Source: Porphyromonadaceae bacterium UBA7572
GTDB taxonomy: Bacteria > Bacteroidota > Bacteroidia > Bacteroidales > Muribaculaceae
DNA: 39,113 nt
Direction of reading: 5' to 3'
Assembly: GCA_002476625.1 (NCBI GenBank)
Contig: DLLC01000038.1
Span: 4,188 to 43,300 of the forward strand
Part shown: piece by piece, positions 32,648 to 39,113 of the stretch
How positions within the stretch are numbered: position 1 is the stretch's first letter
How the letters are laid out: each line of letters opens with the position of its first letter
Translations under genes and position numbers: made by a program
Notes under the pieces: model-generated
Databases searched by the model: none
Told to the model about the DNA's origin: nothing
What the model saw: only the letters and a program-made list of their open reading frames with translations

Positions 32648-33805
32648 ATGCGAAGTCAGAATATTGCGAAGTTGTGCTTAGGCATGTTGGTCATGTTGCT
32701 TGCGTCGTCTTGCATGAAGGACGAGCCACTGAATGCGGAATGCGACATTGAGCAGGTGATATTGCGCTCAAGCCATGCTGAAGAGGTGTTCTTCAACTTG
32801 ACCGACTCAGCCCAGACGGTGCTCTACACCAACAGCAAGGTGGTGTTTAACGTGCGCCGGGGGGCGCCACTTGATGGACTGGAGCTTGAGTTTAAAATCA
32901 CCGAAGGCGCCACCATTGAGCGGCTCACCGAGGGCGAAGGCTTCCAGGCCGATGTGCCAGTGAGCTACCGCGTGACCTCGCAAGACGGGCAGTGGCACCG
33001 CGACTACACCGTGACCATATCGCCCGAGCCTATCCATATTGTGAGCAGTGAGGTGAAGTACGACTTTGAGAACTTCGAGCTCGATCCTCAGACCGGGAAA
33101 TTCTATATCTGGCATAATGAGAAACTCGACGGCACTTTCGGCAACGACTGGGCCACAGGCAACCCAGGTTTTAAGATAAGCATGCCCTCTGCCGCCCCCG
33201 ACAAGTATCCTACCGTGCCTATCGACGGCCTCGACGGTAAGGCGCTGAAGCTCACCACTTGCGACACCGGTCCCTTTGGCGTGATGGCTAACAAGCGGCT
33301 GGCTGCCGGTAATTTCTTCCTTGGCGAATTTGATGTGACGGAAGCCCTTGGCGATGCCATGGCTGCTACACGGTTCGGCATACCGTTCAACCGCGAGCCC
33401 GTGAAGCTGTCGGGTTACTACCAGTATCAGCCTGGTGTGAAATTCCAGGACAAGAACGGAAAGGAAGTGAAGGGCAGGGTGGACGAAGGCTCTATCTATG
33501 CCGTGTTTTACCGTAACCATGACGACCAGGGCCGCCCGGTGCGCCTGCGTGGCGACAATGTGCTTATCAGCCCGCTGATTGTGGGCCTTGCGAAGGTGAA
33601 GCAACTGCCCGCCACCAGCGAATGGACCCCGTTTGAGGTGGCGTTTGAATTCTATTCCGAAATCGACCAAGACTTGCTTGCCAATATGGGCTACAACCTT
33701 GCCATCGTGTTTTCGAGCAGCGCCGCGGGTGCCTCGTTTGAGGGCGCAGTGGGCAGCTGCCTGCTTGTGGATAAGGTGCGTTTAACTTGTCAAACAGAAG
33801 AATAA
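32648..33805 (+). CDS. PCMD-domain surface lipoprotein
   Basis: A 385-residue lipoprotein with a putative carbohydrate metabolism domain (PCMD, PF13201). The signal ends LASSC, followed by MKDEPLNAECDIE, whose Lys-Asp-Glu resembles the Bacteroidota surface-export signal. Residues about 30-130 form an Ig-like lead-in domain (VFNVRRGAPLDGLELEF, DGQWHRDYTVTI). The PCMD core (about 145-385) shows YDFENFELD, FYIWHNE, WATGNPGF, KALKLTT and ends in VDKVRL. The domain name comes from genomic context in the family; no catalytic residues are known. The frame opens at 32606, but ATG 32648 gives the proper signal peptide. Its stop TAA shares a base with the next ATG (TAATG), so the barrel protein is translationally coupled. 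Confidence 0.85.
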   Translation: MRSQNIAKLCLGMLVMLLASSCMKDEPLNAECDIEQVILRSSHAEEVFFNLTDSAQTVLYTNSKVVFNVRRGAPLDGLELEFKITEGATIERLTEGEGFQADVPVSYRVTSQDGQWHRDYTVTISPEPIHIVSSEVKYDFENFELDPQTGKFYIWHNEKLDGTFGNDWATGNPGFKISMPSAAPDKYPTVPIDGLDGKALKLTTCDTGPFGVMANKRLAAGNFFLGEFDVTEALGDAMAATRFGIPFNREPVKLSGYYQYQPGVKFQDKNGKEVKGRVDEGSIYAVFYRNHDDQGRPVRLRGDNVLISPLIVGLAKVKQLPATSEWTPFEVAFEFYSEIDQDLLANMGYNLAIVFSSSAAGASFEGAVGSCLLVDKVRLTCQTEE

Positions 33806-34569
33806 TGAGAAAAAAAATCATCATAGTCACTGTGGCGCTGCTCACTGTGGCAGCCAGCAGTGCCCAGAGCATATTCCACAAGGGCATACTTGCCGACGTG
33901 AAGTATGGCGCACGGTTCGGCTACAACATAGGCGGCTCCGCTCCGCTGAGTATGCCGGCCTCCATCCGTAAGCTCAATAAGTTTCCGCTTACCCCAAACC
34001 TGGCGTTTGGCATTAATGCCGAGAAGCCGCTCACGAATGATTTCGGGCTGATGGTGGGCATCCGCTTTGAGAACAAGGGAATGTCGACCGACTGCACCGT
34101 GAAAGGCTACAAGATGGAAATAGTGAAAGGTGGCGAGAAGCTCGGAGGCGTGTTTACTGGCAATGTGGTCACCAAGGCCACCGAATGGATGTTCACGTTG
34201 CCCATTCAAGCCACTTATCAGTATAAGAAAGTCACCTTCAAGGCTGGCCCCTACATATCCTACCTCACTGGGCGCGAGTTCTACGGCTGGGCCTACGACG
34301 GCTATCTGCGCGTGGACGACCCCACTGGCGCGAAGGTGGTGCTTGGCAGTGAGCCCGATGAGCGTGGCGACTATGATTTCTCTCCCGACATGCGTCGCTG
34401 GCACGTGGGTGTGGACGTGGGTGTGGACTGGGCGTTCAGCAGCCGATTTGGCGCTTATGCCGACATCACCTGTGGCCTGCACGGCGTTCACCGCAGTGGC
34501 TTCAAGACCATTGAGCAGACGCTTATCCCAATATATGGCTCAATAGGTGTGACCTATTCTTTCCATTAA
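33805..34569 (+). CDS. Outer-membrane beta-barrel protein
   Basis: A 254-residue protein with a signal peptide (about 1-20, ending ASSAQ) and alternating amphipathic strands typical of small OmpA/PorT-like barrels: YGARFGYNIGG, FGLMVGIRFENKG, FTLPIQATYQY, VTFKAGPYISYL, WHVGVDVGVDWAFSSRFGAYAD, and a terminal strand GSIGVTYSFH ending in an aromatic-containing motif used by the BAM machine. An in-frame start at 33787 is within the previous gene; ATG 33805 gives a proper signal peptide. It probably anchors or assists the neighbouring lipoprotein, by coupling to its stop codon. Function otherwise unknown. Confidence 0.85.
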   Translation: MRKKIIIVTVALLTVAASSAQSIFHKGILADVKYGARFGYNIGGSAPLSMPASIRKLNKFPLTPNLAFGINAEKPLTNDFGLMVGIRFENKGMSTDCTVKGYKMEIVKGGEKLGGVFTGNVVTKATEWMFTLPIQATYQYKKVTFKAGPYISYLTGREFYGWAYDGYLRVDDPTGAKVVLGSEPDERGDYDFSPDMRRWHVGVDVGVDWAFSSRFGAYADITCGLHGVHRSGFKTIEQTLIPIYGSIGVTYSFH

Positions 34570-34575
34570 AGAAAT

Positions 34576-34595
34576 AAAGACGCTTCGGCGCTTTT
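34576..34595 (+). terminator. Possible weak terminator after the barrel gene
   Basis: AAAG(A)CGC-TTCG-GCGCTTT forms a short stem with one bulged A and a UUCG tetraloop, followed by only four T. It may attenuate rather than stop transcription into the calycin genes, which show no promoter box of their own. Confidence 0.45.
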
Positions 34596-34632
34596 GACTT
34601 AAAAAAACGAATAACATTAATTTATTAATAAA

Positions 34633-36252
34633 ATGAGAAAGCTATCTACATTGTTTTGCGCGGCTTTAATGAGTGTTTCGGCTATGGCTACTGACTATAG
34701 CGGCAATCTCACCGTTTCGGTTAACGGCGAGGGAAGCACTCAGCCTGCTACTATCTCTGTTGCTGAAAACGCTGGAAAGTATAATCTGAGCATCAACAAC
34801 TTCATTCTCACTTCAGGTGAGACCTCAATTCCTGTGGGCAACATCGTGATTGAGAATGTGACAGGTGCGGTCAATGGTGGCCTCACCACTCTTTATGTGA
34901 ATAAGAATATCACTATCACTGCAGGTAATGCCGAGGGCGTGTCAGCAGACTCGTGGTTTGGCCCAATGCTCGGCCCTGTGCCTGTGAAGATGACATCGAG
35001 CTTCACCACCGACGGCTACCTTGCCGTGGGTATCGATATTGACATGACCAGCACCCTTGGCCAGACCATCAAGGTGAGCTTTGAAAATGTGGCCGACCAC
35101 TTCCAGATGCCTAACAGCGACTTTGAAACTTGGAGTGACAAGAACAACGCCCCACGCCACTGGCACGGCTTCGAAAGCGTGAAAGGAACATTCGCTTCCA
35201 CTGCGAAGAAAGGAGGAAAACTTCAATCTTCTTCTTTGACTCGTCCTGGTTCTTTGGGCAAATCAAGTGCACTACTTACTTGTAACAAGGTTGCCGGAAT
35301 TGTTACGAATGGAACTATGACTAATGGCATTTTGAATGCAGGCTCATTCAATGCTACTGATGCAGCAAACCACAGCGAGTTGAATCTGGAAGATGCCAGC
35401 ATTGATGCCAATGGCGATCCATTCCACACTCCAGTGTATGCCAAGCCTGATGCCGTTAAGTTTTGGATGCGTTTTTCTCAAGGTGCTACTAATAAAGACT
35501 ATCCTTATGCGTCGTTTAAGGCCGTGGTGACTGATGGCACCTATTATCAAGATCCAGAGGATAAGACTTATAGCAATAAGGTGGCTGTGGCAACTCCTAA
35601 TCTTGAAAATATGAAAGAGGGCGATTGGCGTGAAGTGACTTGCCCATTTGATTATGCCTCTTATGCTGCCGACAGTGCCCAGGCAAAGGCTATCTTAATG
35701 ACATTTTCAACTAATGCAACACCTGGTCAAGGAGGCCCTGTCGGAACTGGTGGAATATTCTCTTATAAGTTACAGAAGGCAGACTCTGTGTTTATCGATG
35801 ACCTTGAGCTGGTGTATGCTGCTGGCATCAAGTCGATTTCCTTTAAGGGTCAGGCGCTTGACCTTGCCACTGTTCAGACCACTGGCATCAACCTCGAATC
35901 AGCCACCGACGCTGTGAGTGCCGACGACTTTGTGGTGGTGAAAGTGGGTGAGGACGCTAAGGTGACCAAGCTCGTAGAGCCTACCGATGAAGGTTATGTG
36001 GCTGTAATTACCGCTGTATCGGCTGATTTGAAGACCACCGAAACTTACGTGATTAATATCAAGAAGCCTGCCGCTCCACAGCTTAAGGGCGACATTAATG
36101 GCGACGGTGTGGTGGATGTGACCGACGTGTCGGCGCTCATCGACATCGTGCTCAATTCCGACTCCTCTGCTGCCTCTGTGGCCGACATCAATGAGGATGG
36201 CACAGTGGACGTGAGCGATGTGTCGGCACTGATCAGCATTGTATTAGGATAA
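34633..36252 (+). CDS. Calycin-like/PCMD protein with C-terminal dockerin-type module
   Basis: A 539-residue secreted protein. It has a signal peptide (about 1-19, ending SAMA), then a calycin-like beta-barrel domain (about 20-155) with LSINNFILTSG, IPVGNIVIENV and WFGPMLGPVPVKM. The PCMD domain (about 157-400) shows MPNSDFETW, W-x-GFESVKGTFAS, RPGSLGKSSALLT, KPDAVKFWMRF and FIDDLELVY. A short linker domain (about 400-475) follows. Residues 485-539 are two dockerin-type Ca2+ loops (GDINGDGVVDVTDVSALI and VADINEDGTVDVSDVSALI), with Asp/Asn at positions 1, 3, 5, 9 and 12. Dockerins bind cohesins or similar partners; none is encoded here. The calycin domain is paralogous to the next gene. Part of the surface cluster starting at 32648. 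Confidence 0.85.
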   Translation: MRKLSTLFCAALMSVSAMATDYSGNLTVSVNGEGSTQPATISVAENAGKYNLSINNFILTSGETSIPVGNIVIENVTGAVNGGLTTLYVNKNITITAGNAEGVSADSWFGPMLGPVPVKMTSSFTTDGYLAVGIDIDMTSTLGQTIKVSFENVADHFQMPNSDFETWSDKNNAPRHWHGFESVKGTFASTAKKGGKLQSSSLTRPGSLGKSSALLTCNKVAGIVTNGTMTNGILNAGSFNATDAANHSELNLEDASIDANGDPFHTPVYAKPDAVKFWMRFSQGATNKDYPYASFKAVVTDGTYYQDPEDKTYSNKVAVATPNLENMKEGDWREVTCPFDYASYAADSAQAKAILMTFSTNATPGQGGPVGTGGIFSYKLQKADSVFIDDLELVYAAGIKSISFKGQALDLATVQTTGINLESATDAVSADDFVVVKVGEDAKVTKLVEPTDEGYVAVITAVSADLKTTETYVINIKKPAAPQLKGDINGDGVVDVTDVSALIDIVLNSDSSAASVADINEDGTVDVSDVSALISIVLG

Positions 36253-36287
36253 TAAGCAACTTTTACAAACCAACAAGACATATAGTT

Positions 36288-36830
36288 ATGAAAGAAATTT
36301 TAGCATTTTTTGTGGCTGCCGTTTGCGCCCTCTCGGCCATGGCAACCAATTATGACGGTGAACTCACCGTGACCGTGAATGGCGAAGCCGCAGTGATGGG
36401 CACTAACATCACCGTGGACAAGACCAGCGCCGGCTATGACCTGAGCATCAAGAACTTCAAACTCACCTCTGGCGATGTGACGCTCCCTGTGGGCAACATT
36501 GAGCTGAAGGGCTGCGAAGGAACAGAGGCTTTTGGTATCACCACTATCAAATACAACAAAAGTGTGACCATCACAGCCGGCGACGACCCGAAAGTGGGCG
36601 CAAGCGAATGGCTGGGACCGATGCTCGGTGATGTGCCTATCACAATGACTGCCAAGCTCAACGACCAAGTGCTCAGCGTGAACATTGACATTAACCTTGC
36701 TGCTCTTCAGCAAGTGATCAACGTGGGCTTTGTGGGCAACGCTCCACAGCCAGCAAAGGGCGATATCAACGCCGATGGCGCAGTGAACGCTTCCGATGTG
36801 ACCGCGCTCATCAATCAAGTGCTTGAGTAA
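36288..36830 (+). CDS. Calycin-like protein with a half dockerin
   Basis: A 180-residue secreted protein: signal peptide (about 1-19, ending SAMA), one calycin-like domain (about 20-150), and a single dockerin-type repeat (157-180, GDINADGAVNASDVTALI). The calycin part mirrors the N-terminus of the preceding protein: LSIKNFKLTSG, LPVGNIELKG, and WLGPMLGDVPITM. The PCMD domain and one Ca2+ loop are absent, so it is a shortened paralogue rather than a truncation, since the reading frame and terminator are intact. It lies 35 bases after the preceding gene and is probably co-transcribed. A single loop may need to pair with another half module to fold. Confidence 0.83.
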   Translation: MKEILAFFVAAVCALSAMATNYDGELTVTVNGEAAVMGTNITVDKTSAGYDLSIKNFKLTSGDVTLPVGNIELKGCEGTEAFGITTIKYNKSVTITAGDDPKVGASEWLGPMLGDVPITMTAKLNDQVLSVNIDINLAALQQVINVGFVGNAPQPAKGDINADGAVNASDVTALINQVLE

Positions 36831-36866
36831 AGGAAAGTATTCCTATTGTTTACATTAACAGTTTCA

Positions 36867-36915
36867 CATTCACCGCATCTTGTTTCAAAACAGGTGTGGT
36901 GAATGCTTTTTTTTT
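36867..36915 (+). terminator. Terminator of the calycin/dockerin cluster
   Basis: CATTCACC pairs with GGTGAATG, extended inward by imperfect pairing of the GCATCTTGTT and AACAGGTGT arms, and is followed by a run of nine T. It closes the cluster beginning at 32534. Confidence 0.85.
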
Positions 36916-36979
36916 CTGTGGCGAATGAATGTGCGAATGTTGCCATTTGTTCACAAAACACGCTGTTTGATAAAGAAAA

Positions 36980-37012
36980 TTTATAAAAATTGCCAAAAAA
37001 TTCGTAACTTTG
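36980..37012 (+). promoter_or_regulatory. Promoter of the polysaccharide dehydratase gene
   Basis: TAACTTTG (37005-37012) fits TAnnTTTG, with TTTA (36980-36983, one mismatch to TTTG) 21 bases upstream. The leader to ATG 37102 is about 85 bases, long enough for post-transcriptional control; no known structure is recognised in it. Confidence 0.55.
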
Positions 37013-37101
37013 TCGTCAAGCCTACATGTTAAGATTTGAATCTTCGTAATTTATAGAGCAGATTCTAATATCAGGTAAAATATTGTTAATACGAGAAATG
37101 T

Positions 37102-39113
37102 ATGGATTCAGTTGTCAATAGAATTTTCGGGACGAAACTACTGTCCGCCATTAAAGACAAAACGGCACCCCACTGGCTGGTGCTATTCTTCGATCTTGTG
37201 ATAGTGTCGTGCAGCTATTTTTTGCTGGCGATGAGTGATGTGTTCATTCCCGGGCACAGCATCAATCCCGTTCTCTTTGTGAGAAACTGGGTGGTGGTGC
37301 TGGTGGTGTATCTGTTGATGATCCTGCTCTCTAAAAGCTATACCTCGGTTATTCGCCTGTCGGTGATTGAGGACCTGTATAGAGTGTTTGTGGTGGTGAC
37401 GGTCAGCACGGTTCTGCTTCTTGTGGTGAATGCTGTGATGCAGGCGGCGCTCGACGTGGAGATGATGCGCTACTGGAGCATCATTATTATTGGCGCCATA
37501 TCTTTCTCCTTCCTTGTGATAGAGCGGCTGCTGATTAAGCAGGTTTACTCCTATCTGTCGCATTGCAGCGCGGAACGCCTGCGTGTGCTTGTGCTCGGCA
37601 CCTCGCTCGACTCGCTCGTGCTTGCCAACGCTCTAAAAAATGAAATGGGAGGCAAATACGTGCCTGTGGGGCTGCTGGCAGAAAAGGACACCAATCCGCC
37701 AGAGCAGGTGAGTGGCTTCAAGGTGTTTCCTTACGACGAGAGCACGCTTGCCAACACATTTGTGGAAAACAGCATCCACGCCCTTATTTTCAATTATGAC
37801 AAATTAAAGATGGTGGCACGCGATTATGCCGACTTCTTTATTAGCCATAATTTGCGCATTCTCTCGCTCAACAAGGTGGAGGAATTTGAGGCAGATGATC
37901 AAAACGACGATAAGGAGTCGAACGTGTCGGCCCATATTAAAGAAGTGCAGATTGAAGACCTTCTTGGCCGCGACCCCATTGTGCTCAACAACTCCCTTAT
38001 TCGCTCAAACATTCACGGGCAAGTGGTGATGATAACCGGTGCATGTGGCTCGATTGGCAGTGAGATTGTGCGGCAGGTGGCGGCCTACAAGGCTAAAAAG
38101 ATTGTGCTGGTGGACCAGGCCGAAACGCCGATGCACGACATTGCCCTTGAGATGAAGGACAAATATCCGGAAGCCGATGTGGTGCTCTTTATGGGCGACA
38201 TTCAGAACCGCGACCGCATGGAGCTGGCGTTCGCCACCTATCGTCCGCGCTATGTGTTCCATGCTGCGGCTTACAAACATGTGCCTATGATGGAGATCAA
38301 CCCCACAGAGGCTGTGCTGACCAATGTGATGGGCACGCGCAACATAGCCGACCTTTCGCTCAAATACGATGTGTATAAGTTTGTGATGATTTCTACCGAC
38401 AAGGCAGTGAACCCCACAAACGTGATGGGCTGCACTAAGCGCCTTGCCGAGGCCTACACACAGTCGCTCTATTTCGACGCCAAGCAAAAAGGCAAGCACA
38501 CGCAGTTTATCACCACCCGCTTTGGCAATGTGCTTGGCAGCAATGGCTCGGTGATACCACTGTTCCGCAAACAGATTGCCGCAGGAGGCCCTGTCACTAT
38601 CACTCACCGCGACATCATTCGCTACTTTATGACCATTCCAGAGGCTTGCAGCCTTGTGCTTGAGGCGGGGTGTATTGGCCATGGCGGTGAAATATACGTG
38701 TTCGACATGGGTAAGCCGGTGAAGATTTATGATTTGGCCACCCGTATGATTTCACTTGCCGGCCTGCGTCCGGGATTGGATATCGAGATTAAGGAAATAG
38801 GCTTGCGTCCGGGTGAGAAACTCTACGAAGAGTTGCTCAACGACAAGGAGAAAACGCTGGATTCGACCGAAAATGAGAAAATCATGGTGGCGAAGGTGCG
38901 TACCTACGATTTCAACACTGTGTGCGACAATATCTCTAACATCATATCCTTTGCCGAGCACGGCAATGTGCACGATATGATTAAGAATATGAAAACGTTT
39001 ATTCCTGAATACCATAGCAATCACTCTGAGTTTGAGGAAATCGACAAAGAGATTGAAAACGAGGACGCCACGCAGCAGACAGGGAATTCTACCCCCCCCC
39101 CCCCCCCCCCCCC
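37102..39113 (+). CDS. FlaA1/CapD-family nucleotide-sugar dehydratase/epimerase, 3' end cut
   Basis: Membrane-bound enzyme acting on UDP-sugars (typically UDP-GlcNAc 4,6-dehydration) for capsule, O-antigen or glycoprotein glycans. About 664 residues are readable. There are four N-terminal helices (about 25-45, 60-80, 92-115, 128-150), a Rossmann-like CoA-binding-type domain (about 155-265, RVLVLGTSLDSLVLANAL), and the SDR catalytic domain (about 308-600) with VVMITGACGSIGSE, VFHAAAYKHVPMMEINP, ISTDKAVNPTNVMGCTKR, TTRFGNVLGSNGSVIP and GLRPGEKLYEELL. In the long PglF/WbpM-like form Met-Gly-x-Thr-Lys replaces YxxxK, as seen here. Other family members have an Ala where Cys stands in TGACGS. The frame then runs into 22 C residues (coding Pro) at the window end, close to the family's normal C-terminus. 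The stop codon is not visible. Confidence 0.92.
   Translation, partial: MDSVVNRIFGTKLLSAIKDKTAPHWLVLFFDLVIVSCSYFLLAMSDVFIPGHSINPVLFVRNWVVVLVVYLLMILLSKSYTSVIRLSVIEDLYRVFVVVTVSTVLLLVVNAVMQAALDVEMMRYWSIIIIGAISFSFLVIERLLIKQVYSYLSHCSAERLRVLVLGTSLDSLVLANALKNEMGGKYVPVGLLAEKDTNPPEQVSGFKVFPYDESTLANTFVENSIHALIFNYDKLKMVARDYADFFISHNLRILSLNKVEEFEADDQNDDKESNVSAHIKEVQIEDLLGRDPIVLNNSLIRSNIHGQVVMITGACGSIGSEIVRQVAAYKAKKIVLVDQAETPMHDIALEMKDKYPEADVVLFMGDIQNRDRMELAFATYRPRYVFHAAAYKHVPMMEINPTEAVLTNVMGTRNIADLSLKYDVYKFVMISTDKAVNPTNVMGCTKRLAEAYTQSLYFDAKQKGKHTQFITTRFGNVLGSNGSVIPLFRKQIAAGGPVTITHRDIIRYFMTIPEACSLVLEAGCIGHGGEIYVFDMGKPVKIYDLATRMISLAGLRPGLDIEIKEIGLRPGEKLYEELLNDKEKTLDSTENEKIMVAKVRTYDFNTVCDNISNIISFAEHGNVHDMIKNMKTFIPEYHSNHSEFEEIDKEIENEDATQQTGNSTPPPPPP
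39092..39113 (+). repeat. 22-base poly-C at the window end
   Basis: The last 22 bases are all C, inside the open frame of the dehydratase gene and after a low-information acidic tail. It is either an assembly or sequencing artefact at a contig end (poly-G calls read on the other strand) or a genuine homopolymer tract. The position at the very edge favours an artefact. Confidence 0.8.

Noticed and set aside
32807..33670. 287-codon minus-strand frame within the PCMD lipoprotein gene, and a 233-codon one within the barrel gene (33790-34491)
   Set aside because: Both are fully antisense to genes with signal peptides and recognisable domains; compositions are His-rich and unlike proteins in this window.

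Overview
The window looks like a chromosomal segment, possibly one whole contig, from a gut-type member of the Bacteroidales (Bacteroidota). Four things support this. Many genes are preceded by the Bacteroidota promoter pattern TTTG-N19-22-TAnnTTTG rather than by Shine-Dalgarno sites. Several secreted proteins have lipoprotein signals followed by acidic or Lys-Asp-Glu export-like residues. One protein ends in a type IX secretion-like C-terminal domain. PCMD, calycin-like and DUF4250 families, typical of this order, are present. Family and genus (for example Muribaculaceae or Prevotellaceae) cannot be fixed from the sequence alone. No phage, transposon, CRISPR array or rRNA was seen, and no gap between genes exceeds 300 bases.

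Layout. 1-4.4 kb: adenine deaminase (+), converging through a strong hairpin on a surface serpin lipoprotein (-), then a membrane acyltransferase (-). 4.4-7 kb: an Asn/Gly-rich repeat lipoprotein, miaA and xpt (-), with xpt divergent from an AI-2E family permease (7.0-8.25 kb, +). 8.3-10 kb: a two-part RluA-type pseudouridine synthase (-), divergent from a secreted SUMF-fold protein (+). 11.0-12.3 kb: DUF4250 protein, small membrane protein and exonuclease III (+). 12.4-16.4 kb: a minus-strand operon reading mltG, DUF2007 protein, GNAT acetyltransferase, S9 peptidase. 16.6 kb: tRNA-Ser(GCU) with its own promoter and terminator. 16.8-19.6 kb: a lipoprotein (+) and four minus-strand genes, including an acetyltransferase fused to a zinc ribbon. 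19.8-26.6 kb: a plus-strand run with a T9SS-like secreted protein, an HD hydrolase, a PBP4-type DD-peptidase, a zinc-ribbon/acidic protein, rsmI and a coiled-coil lipoprotein. 26.6-32.5 kb: glycerate kinase abutting a GH89 alpha-N-acetylglucosaminidase, an AspT/YidE-type transporter and an SGNH esterase. 32.6-36.8 kb: a cell-surface cluster of PCMD lipoprotein, outer-membrane barrel, calycin-PCMD-dockerin protein and calycin-half-dockerin protein. 37.1 kb to the end: a FlaA1/CapD-type polysaccharide dehydratase that runs into a 22-base poly-C end.

How the genes work together. Housekeeping functions (purine salvage, tRNA and rRNA modification, DNA repair, peptidoglycan cutting and trimming) are interleaved with envelope and host-interface functions (serpin, GH89, S9 peptidase, SGNH esterase, surface lipoproteins, polysaccharide biosynthesis). 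The best candidate for an undescribed system is the 32.6-36.8 kb cluster. It combines a lipid-anchored PCMD protein, a barrel protein whose start codon overlaps the lipoprotein's stop codon, and two secreted calycin-domain proteins ending in one full and one half dockerin-like module. That suggests a surface assembly whose docking partner is not in this window.
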